A stretch of DNA of 5,339 nucleotides. Source: Thermoleophilaceae bacterium. Lineage in GTDB: Bacteria; Actinomycetota; Thermoleophilia; Solirubrobacterales; Thermoleophilaceae. The stretch spans positions 1-5,339 of the forward strand of contig JACCUE010000145.1 of assembly GCA_013812005.1 (NCBI GenBank), given 5' to 3'. Shown here in pieces: positions 1 through 5,339 of this stretch. How positions within the stretch are numbered: position 1 is the stretch's first letter; every line of letters starts with the position of its first letter. The notes below the pieces were generated by a model that saw only the letters and a list, made by a program, of their open reading frames with translations, was not told the DNA's origin and did not search any database. Both the position numbers and the translations under genes were made by a program.

Positions 1-506
1 CAGGTGTTCACGCCCTGCTGGCGCAGGTAGGCCATCGTGAGCGCCTCGGCGTAGCGCTTGGCCTCGTCGTAGACCCCGCGCGGTCCGATCGGGTTGACGT
101 TGCCCCAGTAGGTCTCGGGCTGGGGATGGACCTGCGGGTCGCCATAGACCTCGGAGGTGGAGGCGATCAGGAAGCGCGCGCGCTTGGCCTTGGCGAGGCC
201 GAGCGCGTTATGGGTCCCGTAGGCACCCACCTTGAGCGTGTGCAGGGGCAGGCGGGCATAGTCGATGGGGCTCGCAGGCGAGGCCATGTGGTAGACGAAG
301 TCCACCGCCTCGTCGACCTCGAAGTGCGAGGTGATGTCGATCATCCGGAACTCGAAGTCGTGGCCTTCGCCGAGGTGCTCGATGTTGTTGAGCGACCCGG
401 TCTCGAGATTGTCCGCGCAGATCACGCGGTGACCGCGGGCCAGGAGGTAGTCGCACAGGTGAGACCCGAGGAAGCCGGCTCCGCCGGTGACCAAAGAGTT
501 GGGCAT
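1..506 (-). CDS. NAD-dependent sugar-nucleotide epimerase/dehydratase, UDP-glucuronate decarboxylase (UXS)-like, N-terminal part
   Basis: This is an extended short-chain dehydrogenase that acts on nucleotide sugars. UXS enzymes convert UDP-glucuronate to UDP-xylose with bound NAD, in the cytoplasm, for surface polysaccharide synthesis. The visible 168 residues start at ATG 504-506 and stay open to the window edge, so the C-terminal substrate-binding half lies outside. Seen: the Rossmann loop TGGAGFLG (residues 7-14), an acidic D32 after strand 2 that would bind the NAD ribose, MASPASPIDY (74-83), STSEVYGDP (116-124), ETYWGNVNPIG (131-141) and the catalytic pair YxxxK (Y146, K150). The TSE triplet (117-119), where dTDP-glucose dehydratases have TDE, and the YWGNVNP stretch favour UXS over RmlB or GalE. 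No Shine-Dalgarno sequence is evident before the ATG. The DUF2277 gene lies 71 bases upstream on the same strand. The family is certain; the exact substrate is inferred. Confidence 0.9.
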   Translation of the reverse strand, partial: MPNSLVTGGAGFLGSHLCDYLLARGHRVICADNLETGSLNNIEHLGEGHDFEFRMIDITSHFEVDEAVDFVYHMASPASPIDYARLPLHTLKVGAYGTHNALGLAKAKRARFLIASTSEVYGDPQVHPQPETYWGNVNPIGPRGVYDEAKRYAEALTMAYLRQQGVNT

Positions 507-577
507 GCGAGGAGAGTACCGGCCGAGCCGCGCCTAACCGCCCCGCGCGCAGGTCATGGATCGGCCTCTTGCCTGAC

Positions 578-847
578 CTATGCGGCGTAGCGCGCGGCGG
601 CCCGCTCGCGGCCCTTGGCGGCCTCGGTCTCACGGTCCTTCGGCGGCGCCGTGGTCACCAGCTCGCCGAGCAGCTTCTGCGTAGCGCTCGCCACCTCCTC
701 GATCGCGCGGTCGAACGCCTCGGCATTGGCCTGCGACGGCTTGGTCGAGCCGCTCACCTTGCGTACGTACTGCAGCGCGGCGGCGCGGATCTCGTCTTCG
801 CTGGCGGGTGGCTCGAAGTTATGGAGTGTTCGGATGTTGCGACACAT
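578..847 (-). CDS. DUF2277 family small protein
   Basis: This 89-residue protein opens with MCRNIRTLHNFEPPA, the signature I recognise as the DUF2277 family, followed by an acidic DEIRAAALQYVRKVSG stretch (about residues 18-33). The rest looks like helical, charged cytoplasmic protein (AFDRAIEEVASATQKLL, about 44-60) and ends in a lysine/arginine-rich tail. There is no signal peptide or membrane segment. The family's function is not known to me. The length is typical for the family. The frame extends upstream to a GTG at 874, but I chose ATG 845-847 because family members begin at MCRN and the nine extra residues (PRGDTLGD) look like untranslated leader. The Shine-Dalgarno match is weak (GGGTGA, almost touching the ATG). 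The gene starts 42 bases after tRNA-Arg on the same strand, so the two may share a transcript. Confidence 0.88.
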   Translation of the reverse strand: MCRNIRTLHNFEPPASEDEIRAAALQYVRKVSGSTKPSQANAEAFDRAIEEVASATQKLLGELVTTAPPKDRETEAAKGRERAAARYAA

Positions 848-889
848 GTCACCCAGGGTATCGCCCCGCGGCACGACGCCGTGGAAGAG

Positions 890-962
890 CGCCCTCGGCT
901 GGATTCGAACCAGCGACCCGCTGCTTAGAAGGCAGCCGCTCTGTCCCCTGAGCTACGAGGGC
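890..962 (-). tRNA. tRNA-Arg (anticodon TCT)
   Basis: Read on the minus strand, the sequence folds into a complete cloverleaf. The acceptor stem GCCCTCG/CGAGGGC has seven perfect pairs, the D stem is GCTC/GAGC, the anticodon stem is GCTGC/GCAGC around the loop CTTCTAA (anticodon TCT, reading AGA), and the T arm is GCTGG-TTCGAAT-CCAGC. The discriminator base is G at position 890. CCA is not encoded. AGA is a rare arginine codon in GC-rich genomes, so this is probably a minor isoacceptor. The DUF2277 gene follows 42 bases downstream. Confidence 0.96.
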
Positions 963-1119
963 ATGGTGCCAATCATGACCAAGACGGGATCTTCCTGCAC
1001 GGGCGGCACTCGCCCTACGAGCCAGCGCCGGCCGCCCGGTCGCTGCCGGCCCGGCTAGGGTTTCCGATGGATGGGCCGAGTTGACTTTTCCTGGAGCGCA
1101 GTGGGACGCACGCGCTGAG
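963..1119. other. Intergenic region between divergent tRNA-Arg and the winged-helix/DUF5985 operon
   Basis: This gap must hold the promoter for tRNA-Arg (minus) and probably that of the three-gene operon (plus). I see no convincing sigma-70 pair for either. On the minus strand, CATGAT (972-977) is a 4/6 match to a -10 box at a suitable distance from the tRNA, but no good -35 lies upstream of it. On the plus strand, TTGACT (1081-1086) resembles a -35 box but has no -10 at 16-18 bases. The stretch around 1018-1056 is very GC-rich, with GCCGGC/CCGG repeats that could form an imperfect hairpin. No supported gene lies here. Confidence 0.4.
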
Positions 1120-1512
1120 GTGGCTGCGGACCCGATCCCGCTGCAAGTGCGCCACTTCGTAGCCGAGCACATCAGTTCCGCGGTCCAGCTCGAGCTGCTG
1201 CTGCTGCTGCGGCGCGATCCCGCTCGAACATGGTCGCCCGCGATCGCCGCACAAGAGATGCGAATGCCGCGTCCCTGGGCCGCTGGTCAACTCGCGGCCA
1301 TGCGGGCTACCGGGCTCCTTGGGCTACAGGCGGGCCAGGATGAGCACGAGCCCGCCTACTGCTACGCGCCGCCGGCGGGGCTCGCCCGCGTGATCGACGA
1401 CCTGGCGGATGCCTATCGCAACCGCAAGACGCGCGTGGTTTCGCTCATCTTCGAGGACTCGAGCGACGCCCAGGCCTTCGCTGATGCCTTCCGGATCCGG
1501 AGGCGCGACTGA
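1120..1512 (+). CDS. Winged-helix-like hypothetical protein, first gene of a DUF5985 operon
   Basis: This is a soluble protein of about 130 residues. The order of elements suggests a small winged-helix/MarR-like fold: an N-terminal helix (PLQVRHFVAEHI, 7-18), a very hydrophobic helix LELLLLLRR (24-32), then a short helix-turn-helix-like stretch (WSPAIAAQEMRMPRPWAAGQL, split at 38-49 and 50-58), MRATGLL (61-67) and a strand pair ending at YCYAP (80-84). A helix follows (LARVIDDLADAYRNRKTRV, 88-106), then a conserved-looking tail LIFEDS...AFADAFRIRRR. I recall similar proteins preceding DUF5985 genes elsewhere; their function is unknown to me. DNA binding is inferred from fold likeness only. 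I chose GTG 1120 because the extra codons from TTG 1081 have untypical A/T-rich third positions and homologs, as I recall them, begin near DPxP. TTG 1081 remains possible. The stop overlaps the next start (TGATG, 1510-1514). Confidence 0.78.
   Translation: MAADPIPLQVRHFVAEHISSAVQLELLLLLRRDPARTWSPAIAAQEMRMPRPWAAGQLAAMRATGLLGLQAGQDEHEPAYCYAPPAGLARVIDDLADAYRNRKTRVVSLIFEDSSDAQAFADAFRIRRRD
1499..1503 (+). promoter_or_regulatory. Ribosome binding site for the first DUF5985 gene
   Basis: GGAGG lies eight bases before ATG 1512, inside the last codons of the upstream gene. It fixes the start of the second cistron and, with the overlapping TGATG, supports translational coupling by re-initiation. Confidence 0.75.
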
Positions 1513-1778
1513 TGGCTGCCGCCGCATACGTCATCTGCGCCCTCACGTCGCTGACGTGCGCCGTGCTGCTGGCCCGGGCGTGGCGCCGCACCGGCGTTCG
1601 CCTGCTCTTCTGGAGCTTTCTCTGCTTCACGCTGCTATCGGTGAACAACATCGTCTTGGTAATCGACCTGTCTGTCCTCCCAGAGACGGACCTGTCGGTG
1701 TTGCGCGCGGCGAGCGGCCTGGCGGGCCTGTCCGTTCTGCTGTTCGGGCTGATCTTCGACGTCGGGCGGCGGCGGTGA
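1512..1778 (+). CDS. DUF5985 family small membrane protein (first copy)
   Basis: This 88-residue protein is almost entirely hydrophobic, with three predicted membrane helices at about residues 4-21, 31-51 and 62-82. A basic loop WRRTGVR (24-30) joins helices 1 and 2. An acidic loop ending PETDLS (57-62) joins helices 2 and 3, and the tail RRR follows helix 3. By the positive-inside rule the basic loop and C-terminus would be cytoplasmic. Conserved-looking polar residues inside helix 2 (VNN, 44-46, then D52) are unusual for a structural membrane helix and could be functional. I recognise the pattern as DUF5985; no biochemical role is known to me. The start ATG 1512 has a good GGAGG and overlaps the upstream stop. 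The stop TGA (1776-1778) overlaps the start of the next, related gene. Confidence 0.85.
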   Translation: MAAAAYVICALTSLTCAVLLARAWRRTGVRLLFWSFLCFTLLSVNNIVLVIDLSVLPETDLSVLRAASGLAGLSVLLFGLIFDVGRRR

Positions 1779-2038
1779 CGGTGGAATTCCTTTCGGGCGC
1801 GAGCGTTCTCGCCGCGGCGGCCATCGCACTGTTCTTCCTCCGCTACTGGCGCGAGACGGGCGACCGGCTCTTCCTGTTCTTCGCCGTCGCATTCGCCATC
1901 TTCATGGTCAACCGGACCCTGCTGACGATCCTCGACGACGCAAGCGAGGCGCGCCCAGTGGTGTACTTGGCCCGAGCGTTCGCGTTCGTTCTGATCGCCG
2001 CCGCCATCGTCGACAAGAACCGGTCCCCGACGGAGTGA
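1775..2038 (+). CDS. DUF5985 family small membrane protein (second copy)
   Basis: This 87-residue integral membrane protein has three predicted helices at about 6-22, 31-50 and 62-79. It aligns by eye with the preceding gene: WRETGDRL (25-32) matches WRRTGVRL, and VNR (45-47) matches VNN. The segment IVDKNR (78-83) after helix 3 is a tail I associate with DUF5985 proteins. The two copies look like an ancient duplication that has diverged, and co-translation suggests they may form a heteromeric complex. I chose GTG 1775 because it overlaps the upstream TGA in the classic four-base arrangement (GTGA). GTG 1781, giving a start at EFLSGA, is equally good on homology grounds. The function is unknown. 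The gene ends 46 bases before the convergent tRNA-Pro. Confidence 0.83.
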   Translation: MTVEFLSGASVLAAAAIALFFLRYWRETGDRLFLFFAVAFAIFMVNRTLLTILDDASEARPVVYLARAFAFVLIAAAIVDKNRSPTE

Positions 2039-2084
2039 GAGCCAAGAGCGTCAACCATCGCGAGTCAGCAACCAACCACAGAAA

Positions 2085-2158
2085 TCGGGGCGACTGGATT
2101 TGAACCAGCGACGCCCTGCTCCCAAAGCAGGTGCGCTACCAGGCTGCGCCACGCCCCG
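2085..2158 (-). tRNA. tRNA-Pro (anticodon TGG)
   Basis: The minus strand gives a full cloverleaf. The acceptor stem is CGGGGCG/CGCCCCG, the D arm is GCGC..GCGC with the AGCCTGGTA loop, the anticodon stem is CCTGC/GCAGG around TTTGGGA (anticodon TGG), and the T arm is GCTGG-TTCAAAT-CCAGT with one G-T pair. The discriminator is A at 2085. CCA is not encoded. The gene lies 20 bases after the stop of the oxidoreductase gene on the same strand, so it either has a promoter within that gene's 3' end or is processed from read-through RNA. Confidence 0.96.
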
Positions 2159-2178
2159 AGCGGATCAGTCTAGACCGG

Positions 2179-4290
2179 CTACGACCTATCCGTCCCGGGG
2201 ACGGATGGAGTCGACAACCCCGCGCCCGCGGACCGGGCCTGCTCCACCTCCACCCGGTTGTCGTTGAAGATCGGCGCCGCGCCCAGCGCCGTCAGCTCCT
2301 GGGACGTCGTGGCCTGGGGCCCGACGCCGCCCTCGTAGTCCTCCGACCACCATCCCGTCGGGGCCACCACCACGCCGGGCGGGGCGTCGTCGGACACCCG
2401 CACCGCGGACAGGAAACCGCCCCGGTCGTTGAACACCCGCACGCGGGCGCCGTCGTCGAGACCGCGAATGGCCGCGTCGTCGGGGTGGACCACCACGTAT
2501 GGCTCGGGTTGGGCGGAGCGCTGGCGGGCCTGGTTGGCGAAGGTCGAGTTGAGGAACAGGTGGGTCTTCGGGGTGATCAGCGCCAGCCGGAACCGCTCGC
2601 CGGCGCCCGCGCCTGCCGCCTCGGCCGGCGGGTCGTAGGCGGGCAGCGGGTCGAGGCCGGCACCAGCCAGCCAGTCGGTCTCGAAGGACAGCTTTCCGTC
2701 GGCCGTCGAGAACCCGCCGTCGGCATGCGGGGCCGGCCGCTGACCGACGTCGACCTTGATGAAGCCGCGCGAGCGCAGCGCCTCGAGCGACACCCCGCCC
2801 GGCGAGTCGTCCAGGATCGCGGCGGCCAGGTGCTCATCGGTCTCGGAGAAGCACGGATCGTCGAGGCCCATCCGCGCCGCCAGCAGGCGGAACACCTCAG
2901 TGTTGGGCTTGCTCTCCCCCACGGGCGCGATGGCCGGCTCGTTCCATGTCACGTACTGATGGCCCCACGAGGCCACCATGTCCAGGTGCTCGAGCTGGGT
3001 GGTCGACGGCAGCACCACGTCCGCGTGCCTGGCGGTGTCGGTCATGAACTGCTCGAGCACCACCGTGAAGAGGTCCTCGCGACGCAGGCCGGCGAGCACC
3101 TTCTCCTGCTCGGGCGCGACCTGCGCGGGGTTCGAGGCCCAGCACACCAGGGCCGAGACAGGTGGGCCGAGCGACGGGTCCGTGAGGGCGTCCCCGAGCT
3201 GGGACATGTTGATCCTGCGCACCTCCCGAGGTCGCAGGTCCACGCGCTTCAGAGATTCCCCCGACACGGCACCGGCGGTGGCGGTCGGTATGTAGGAGCA
3301 CCCGCCGCCCTCGTGGCGCCACGCTCCGGTAAGGGCGGGAATGCAGGCGATGGTGCGGTAGGCCACGGGAGCGCCCTTGTGACGCTGCGCCCCCACGCCG
3401 AGGCGCAGCAGGGCGGGCTGACTACGGGCAAAGTCGCATCCGATGCGCGCGATGTCGGCCGCGGGTACGCCGCACAGCTCCGCGCACCGCTCGACCGGGT
3501 ACTCCTCCAGCCGTCCGAGCAGGGCCTCGTAGCCGCTGGTGTGCGCGCGGCACCACTCGTCGTCGTGAAGTCGCTCGTCCACGACTGCGCGCATCATCCC
3601 CAACGCCAGGGCGGCGTCGGTGCCGGGCCGCGGGCGCAGATGCTCGTCGGCCACGCGGGCCGTGCGGCTGCGAAAGGGGTCGATCACCACGATCTTCGCG
3701 CCCGCCCTGCGCGCCTCGAGCACCAGCCGCCAGAGATGCGGGGCGGTCGACATCGGGTTCCAGCCCCACAGCACCACGTACCGGGCCAGCGGCCAGCTCT
3801 CGGGGTCCACCTCGGGCGAGATCCCGTGCGTGGCGGCCACGCCGGTCATCCCGGCCGTGGCGCAGATCGTGCGCTCGAGCTCGCTTGCGCCGAGGGCATT
3901 CATCACCCGTGCGCTCATCAGGTCGGCCTGCAGGAGGCCCATGGTGCCCATGTAGCTGTAGGGCAGGATCGACTCGCCGCCGTGCTCGGCGATGGCGGCC
4001 TGCAGGCCGCCCGCCACGCGGGCGAGCGCCTCGTCCCACGAAGCCGCGCGGAACTGGCCCGAGCCCTTGGGGCCGGTGCGGATCAGGGGATGCAGCAGCC
4101 GGTCCTCGGCGTAGACGCGGTCGAGGTAGTTCGACACCTTCCCGCATAGAAAGCCCGCGGTCACGGGCTGCTCGGGGTTGCCGGCCACCCCGGTCGCACG
4201 GCCGTCCTCGTCCACCGTGACGAGCATCGCGCAGGTGTCCGGGCAGTCGTGCGGGCAGGCGGCGGGCACTGTCCGGGCGGAGGTGGTCAT
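2179..4290 (-). CDS. Molybdopterin-dependent oxidoreductase (DMSO reductase/formate dehydrogenase superfamily), [4Fe-4S] type
   Basis: This is a 703-residue catalytic subunit that would carry a bis-molybdopterin guanine dinucleotide cofactor and one [4Fe-4S] cluster. Seen: the N-terminal cluster motif CPHDCPDTC (C12, C16, C20) with C49 in GFLCGK, then W85-D86-E87-A88 of the Molybdopterin domain. ERTICATAGMTG (139-150) places C143 where formate dehydrogenases have their Cys/Sec metal ligand. WGWNPMSTAPH and VVIDPFRSRTA follow as dinucleotide-binding stretches, then WASNPAQVAPE, ADVVLPSTTQLEH, and a C-terminal molydop-binding barrel (about 566-690, LITPKTHLFLN...FNDRGG). No Tat signal is present, so it is predicted cytoplasmic. 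No electron-transfer or membrane subunit is next to it. The start ATG 4288-4290 has a strong AGGAG six bases away. The substrate cannot be read from sequence; formate dehydrogenase-like, thiosulfate/polysulfide reductase-like or another reductase are all possible. Confidence 0.93.
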   Translation of the reverse strand: MTTSARTVPAACPHDCPDTCAMLVTVDEDGRATGVAGNPEQPVTAGFLCGKVSNYLDRVYAEDRLLHPLIRTGPKGSGQFRAASWDEALARVAGGLQAAIAEHGGESILPYSYMGTMGLLQADLMSARVMNALGASELERTICATAGMTGVAATHGISPEVDPESWPLARYVVLWGWNPMSTAPHLWRLVLEARRAGAKIVVIDPFRSRTARVADEHLRPRPGTDAALALGMMRAVVDERLHDDEWCRAHTSGYEALLGRLEEYPVERCAELCGVPAADIARIGCDFARSQPALLRLGVGAQRHKGAPVAYRTIACIPALTGAWRHEGGGCSYIPTATAGAVSGESLKRVDLRPREVRRINMSQLGDALTDPSLGPPVSALVCWASNPAQVAPEQEKVLAGLRREDLFTVVLEQFMTDTARHADVVLPSTTQLEHLDMVASWGHQYVTWNEPAIAPVGESKPNTEVFRLLAARMGLDDPCFSETDEHLAAAILDDSPGGVSLEALRSRGFIKVDVGQRPAPHADGGFSTADGKLSFETDWLAGAGLDPLPAYDPPAEAAGAGAGERFRLALITPKTHLFLNSTFANQARQRSAQPEPYVVVHPDDAAIRGLDDGARVRVFNDRGGFLSAVRVSDDAPPGVVVAPTGWWSEDYEGGVGPQATTSQELTALGAAPIFNDNRVEVEQARSAGAGLSTPSVPGTDRS
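2188..2206 (-). other. Perfect inverted repeat in the 3' end of the oxidoreductase gene
   Basis: The sequence from 2188 to 2206 reads ATCCGTCC-CGG-GGACGGAT, an eight-pair stem with a three-base loop. It covers the final codons (PSVPGTD) and ends seven bases before the stop. It could slow or stop transcription ahead of tRNA-Pro, but no run of T follows on the minus strand, so a classic intrinsic terminator is not supported. Confidence 0.4.
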
Positions 4291-4348
4291 GAGCCACTCC
4301 TACCGCGGCAGCGGCCGCAGGTCAAGACCCCGATAGGGTGCCGCCCTC
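4291..4348. promoter_or_regulatory. Divergent intergenic promoter region
   Basis: These 58 bases separate the divergent oxidoreductase (minus) and DUF1015 (plus) genes and must contain both start regions if each has its own promoter. The region holds the oxidoreductase ribosome binding site and a weak AGGG (4335-4338) before the DUF1015 GTG. TAGGGT (4334-4339) resembles a -10 box but sits too close to the GTG to leave a leader. I find no clear -35 and no operator-like palindrome beyond GCGGCCGC (4311-4318). Confidence 0.45.
4297..4301 (-). promoter_or_regulatory. Ribosome binding site of the molybdopterin oxidoreductase
   Basis: AGGAG on the minus strand lies six bases before ATG 4288-4290. 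It decides the start, which falls just ahead of the cluster-binding cysteines. Confidence 0.8.
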
Positions 4349-5339
4349 GTGGCCGAGATCCAGCCCCTACGCACACTGCGCTACGACACGAAGTCCGTGG
4401 GCTCGCTCGAGGCGGTGATCGCCCCTCCCTACGACGTGATCGACGACGAGCTGCGCGACCGTCTGCTGGCCAAGAGTCCCTTCAACGTCGTGGAGGTGGA
4501 CCTCCCGCGTGCGCCCGGCGGCGGCGATCCCTACCAGCACGCCGAGGAGGTGTTCGAGGCCTGGCGCGAGCAGGGCGTGCTCGTGCGCGAGTCCGAGCCG
4601 GCGCTCTGGGTGCTCGAGCAGCACTACACCGCGCCTGACGGCGGCGAGCAGCGTAGGCGCGGCCTCTTTGCGCGCGTGCTGGTGGAGGACTATGGCCCAG
4701 GGCGGATCCGTCCCCACGAGCGCACCCATCCCGGCCCCAAGGAGGACCGGCTGAGCCTGACCCGGGCGACGCGGGCCAACCTCTCCCCCATCTTCAGCCT
4801 GTTCGCCGACCCCGACAACGCCGCCGCCGAGGCGATGGAGGCAGCCGCCGCCGCCGAGCCCTTCGCCTCGGCCGCCGACCACGAGGGCACGCGCAACACG
4901 CTGTGGCGGGTTGCCGACCCGCAAGCGATCTCCATCCTCCAGGGTGCGCTGGCCGGGGCCGAGCTGCTGATCGCAGACGGGCATCACCGCTACGAGACCG
5001 CCCGTGTCTACGCCGAGGAGGTGGGAGGCGAGGGCGAGCACCGCTACGTGCTGATGTTGCTCTGCTCGCTCTCCGATCCCGGACTCACCATCTTTCCCAC
5101 CCACCGGCTGCTCACCGGCCTGAAAGACGACACGGCCAAGCAGGCGGCGATCCGCGAGGCTCTGATGCGCGACTTCGATGTCGAGCAGGTCTCCCGCGAC
5201 CAGCTCGAGCCAAAGGCCGGTGGCGTGGGCGTGCAACTCGGCTACATGGACAGCTTCCACAAGCAGCCCTACATGCTCACCCTGAAGGATTCAGGCATCG
5301 CGGAGGCCGCTCTGCCCGGCAAGCCCGCCCCCTACCAGC
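4349..5339 (+). CDS. DUF1015 family protein, 3' end beyond window
   Basis: The frame is open for 330 codons to the window edge; family members are about 400 residues or more, so the C-terminus is missing. I recognise DUF1015 by three conserved blocks. These are PLRTLRY...IAPPYDVI (6-31), the central RPHERTHPGPKEDRL (121-135) followed by NLSPIFSLF (144-152), and ADGHHRYETA (209-218). The histidine- and acid-rich ADGHHRYETA block looks like a metal or phosphate site, but the biochemical function is not established to my knowledge. There is no signal peptide or membrane segment, so it is cytoplasmic. The start is well fixed: an in-frame TAG at 4334-4336 leaves GTG 4349 as the first start, and the conserved PLRTLRY follows at once. 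The Shine-Dalgarno match is weak. It is divergent from the oxidoreductase, with no obvious functional link. Confidence 0.93.
   Translation, partial: MAEIQPLRTLRYDTKSVGSLEAVIAPPYDVIDDELRDRLLAKSPFNVVEVDLPRAPGGGDPYQHAEEVFEAWREQGVLVRESEPALWVLEQHYTAPDGGEQRRRGLFARVLVEDYGPGRIRPHERTHPGPKEDRLSLTRATRANLSPIFSLFADPDNAAAEAMEAAAAAEPFASAADHEGTRNTLWRVADPQAISILQGALAGAELLIADGHHRYETARVYAEEVGGEGEHRYVLMLLCSLSDPGLTIFPTHRLLTGLKDDTAKQAAIREALMRDFDVEQVSRDQLEPKAGGVGVQLGYMDSFHKQPYMLTLKDSGIAEAALPGKPAPYQ

Noticed and set aside
126..590. A 154-codon plus-strand open frame opposite the epimerase.
   Set aside because: The minus strand encodes an unmistakable Rossmann/YxxxK epimerase over the same bases.
615..1058. A plus-strand open frame crossing DUF2277 and tRNA-Arg.
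   Set aside because: It runs antisense through both a recognised protein family and a complete tRNA.
1081..1109. TTGACT as a -35 promoter box for the three-gene operon.
   Set aside because: No -10-like hexamer lies at 16-18 bases downstream, and the same bases may form an alternative TTG start.
1195..1209. A (CTG)5 trinucleotide run in the winged-helix-like gene.
   Set aside because: It encodes a leucine run in a hydrophobic helix using the favoured Leu codon. It is too short to claim phase variation or repeat instability.
901..2114. Near-identical segments in the two tRNAs (around 899-915 and 2095-2111), considered as att-type direct repeats.
   Set aside because: They are the T arms and flanking bases of tRNA genes, which are similar in any pair of tRNAs. 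They do not extend beyond the tRNA structure.
2131..4149. A 672-codon open frame on the plus strand opposite the oxidoreductase gene.
   Set aside because: It is antisense to a gene with clear family motifs throughout. Its translation is low-complexity R/G/H/V-rich sequence with no recognisable domain, as expected from high-GC codon bias.
4367..5260. A 297-codon minus-strand open frame opposite DUF1015.
   Set aside because: Its composition is shadow-like and it has no motif, while the plus-strand frame carries all the DUF1015 signature blocks.

Overview
The window is GC-rich bacterial chromosome (roughly two thirds G+C by eye) with dense, closely packed genes and many GTG starts. The gene set suggests a high-GC soil-type bacterium: a UDP-glucuronate decarboxylase-like epimerase, a DUF2277 protein, paired DUF5985 membrane proteins, a stand-alone molybdopterin oxidoreductase and a DUF1015 protein. 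An actinobacterium, perhaps of the Thermoleophilia type, is my best guess, but it rests on recalled family distributions and not on a phylogenetic marker. Nothing looks like a phage, transposon, plasmid or CRISPR locus.

Layout. Left block, minus strand, read from 962 to 1: tRNA-Arg(TCT) (890-962), a small DUF2277 protein (578-847) and the N-terminal 168 residues of a UXS-like NAD-dependent sugar-nucleotide epimerase that runs off the left edge (1-506). Middle block, plus strand (about 1120-2038): three overlapping genes encoding a soluble winged-helix-like protein and two small, mutually related three-helix membrane proteins of the DUF5985 type. The stop and start codons overlap at both junctions, so this is one translationally coupled operon. 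Right block: tRNA-Pro(TGG) (2085-2158) and a 703-residue molybdopterin/[4Fe-4S] oxidoreductase (2179-4290), both on the minus strand. A divergent DUF1015 gene on the plus strand (4349 onward) runs off the right edge and is open for 330 codons.

How the genes relate. The blocks look functionally independent. The middle cassette lies between two tRNA genes that both point the other way, and it is the least understood part of the window: a putative regulator or cytoplasmic partner co-translated with two paralogous membrane proteins. The oxidoreductase has no visible electron-transfer or membrane partner and no Tat signal, so it is predicted to be a cytoplasmic enzyme of unknown substrate. The oxidoreductase and the DUF1015 gene diverge from a gap of only 58 bases, which must hold both promoters if they are local.
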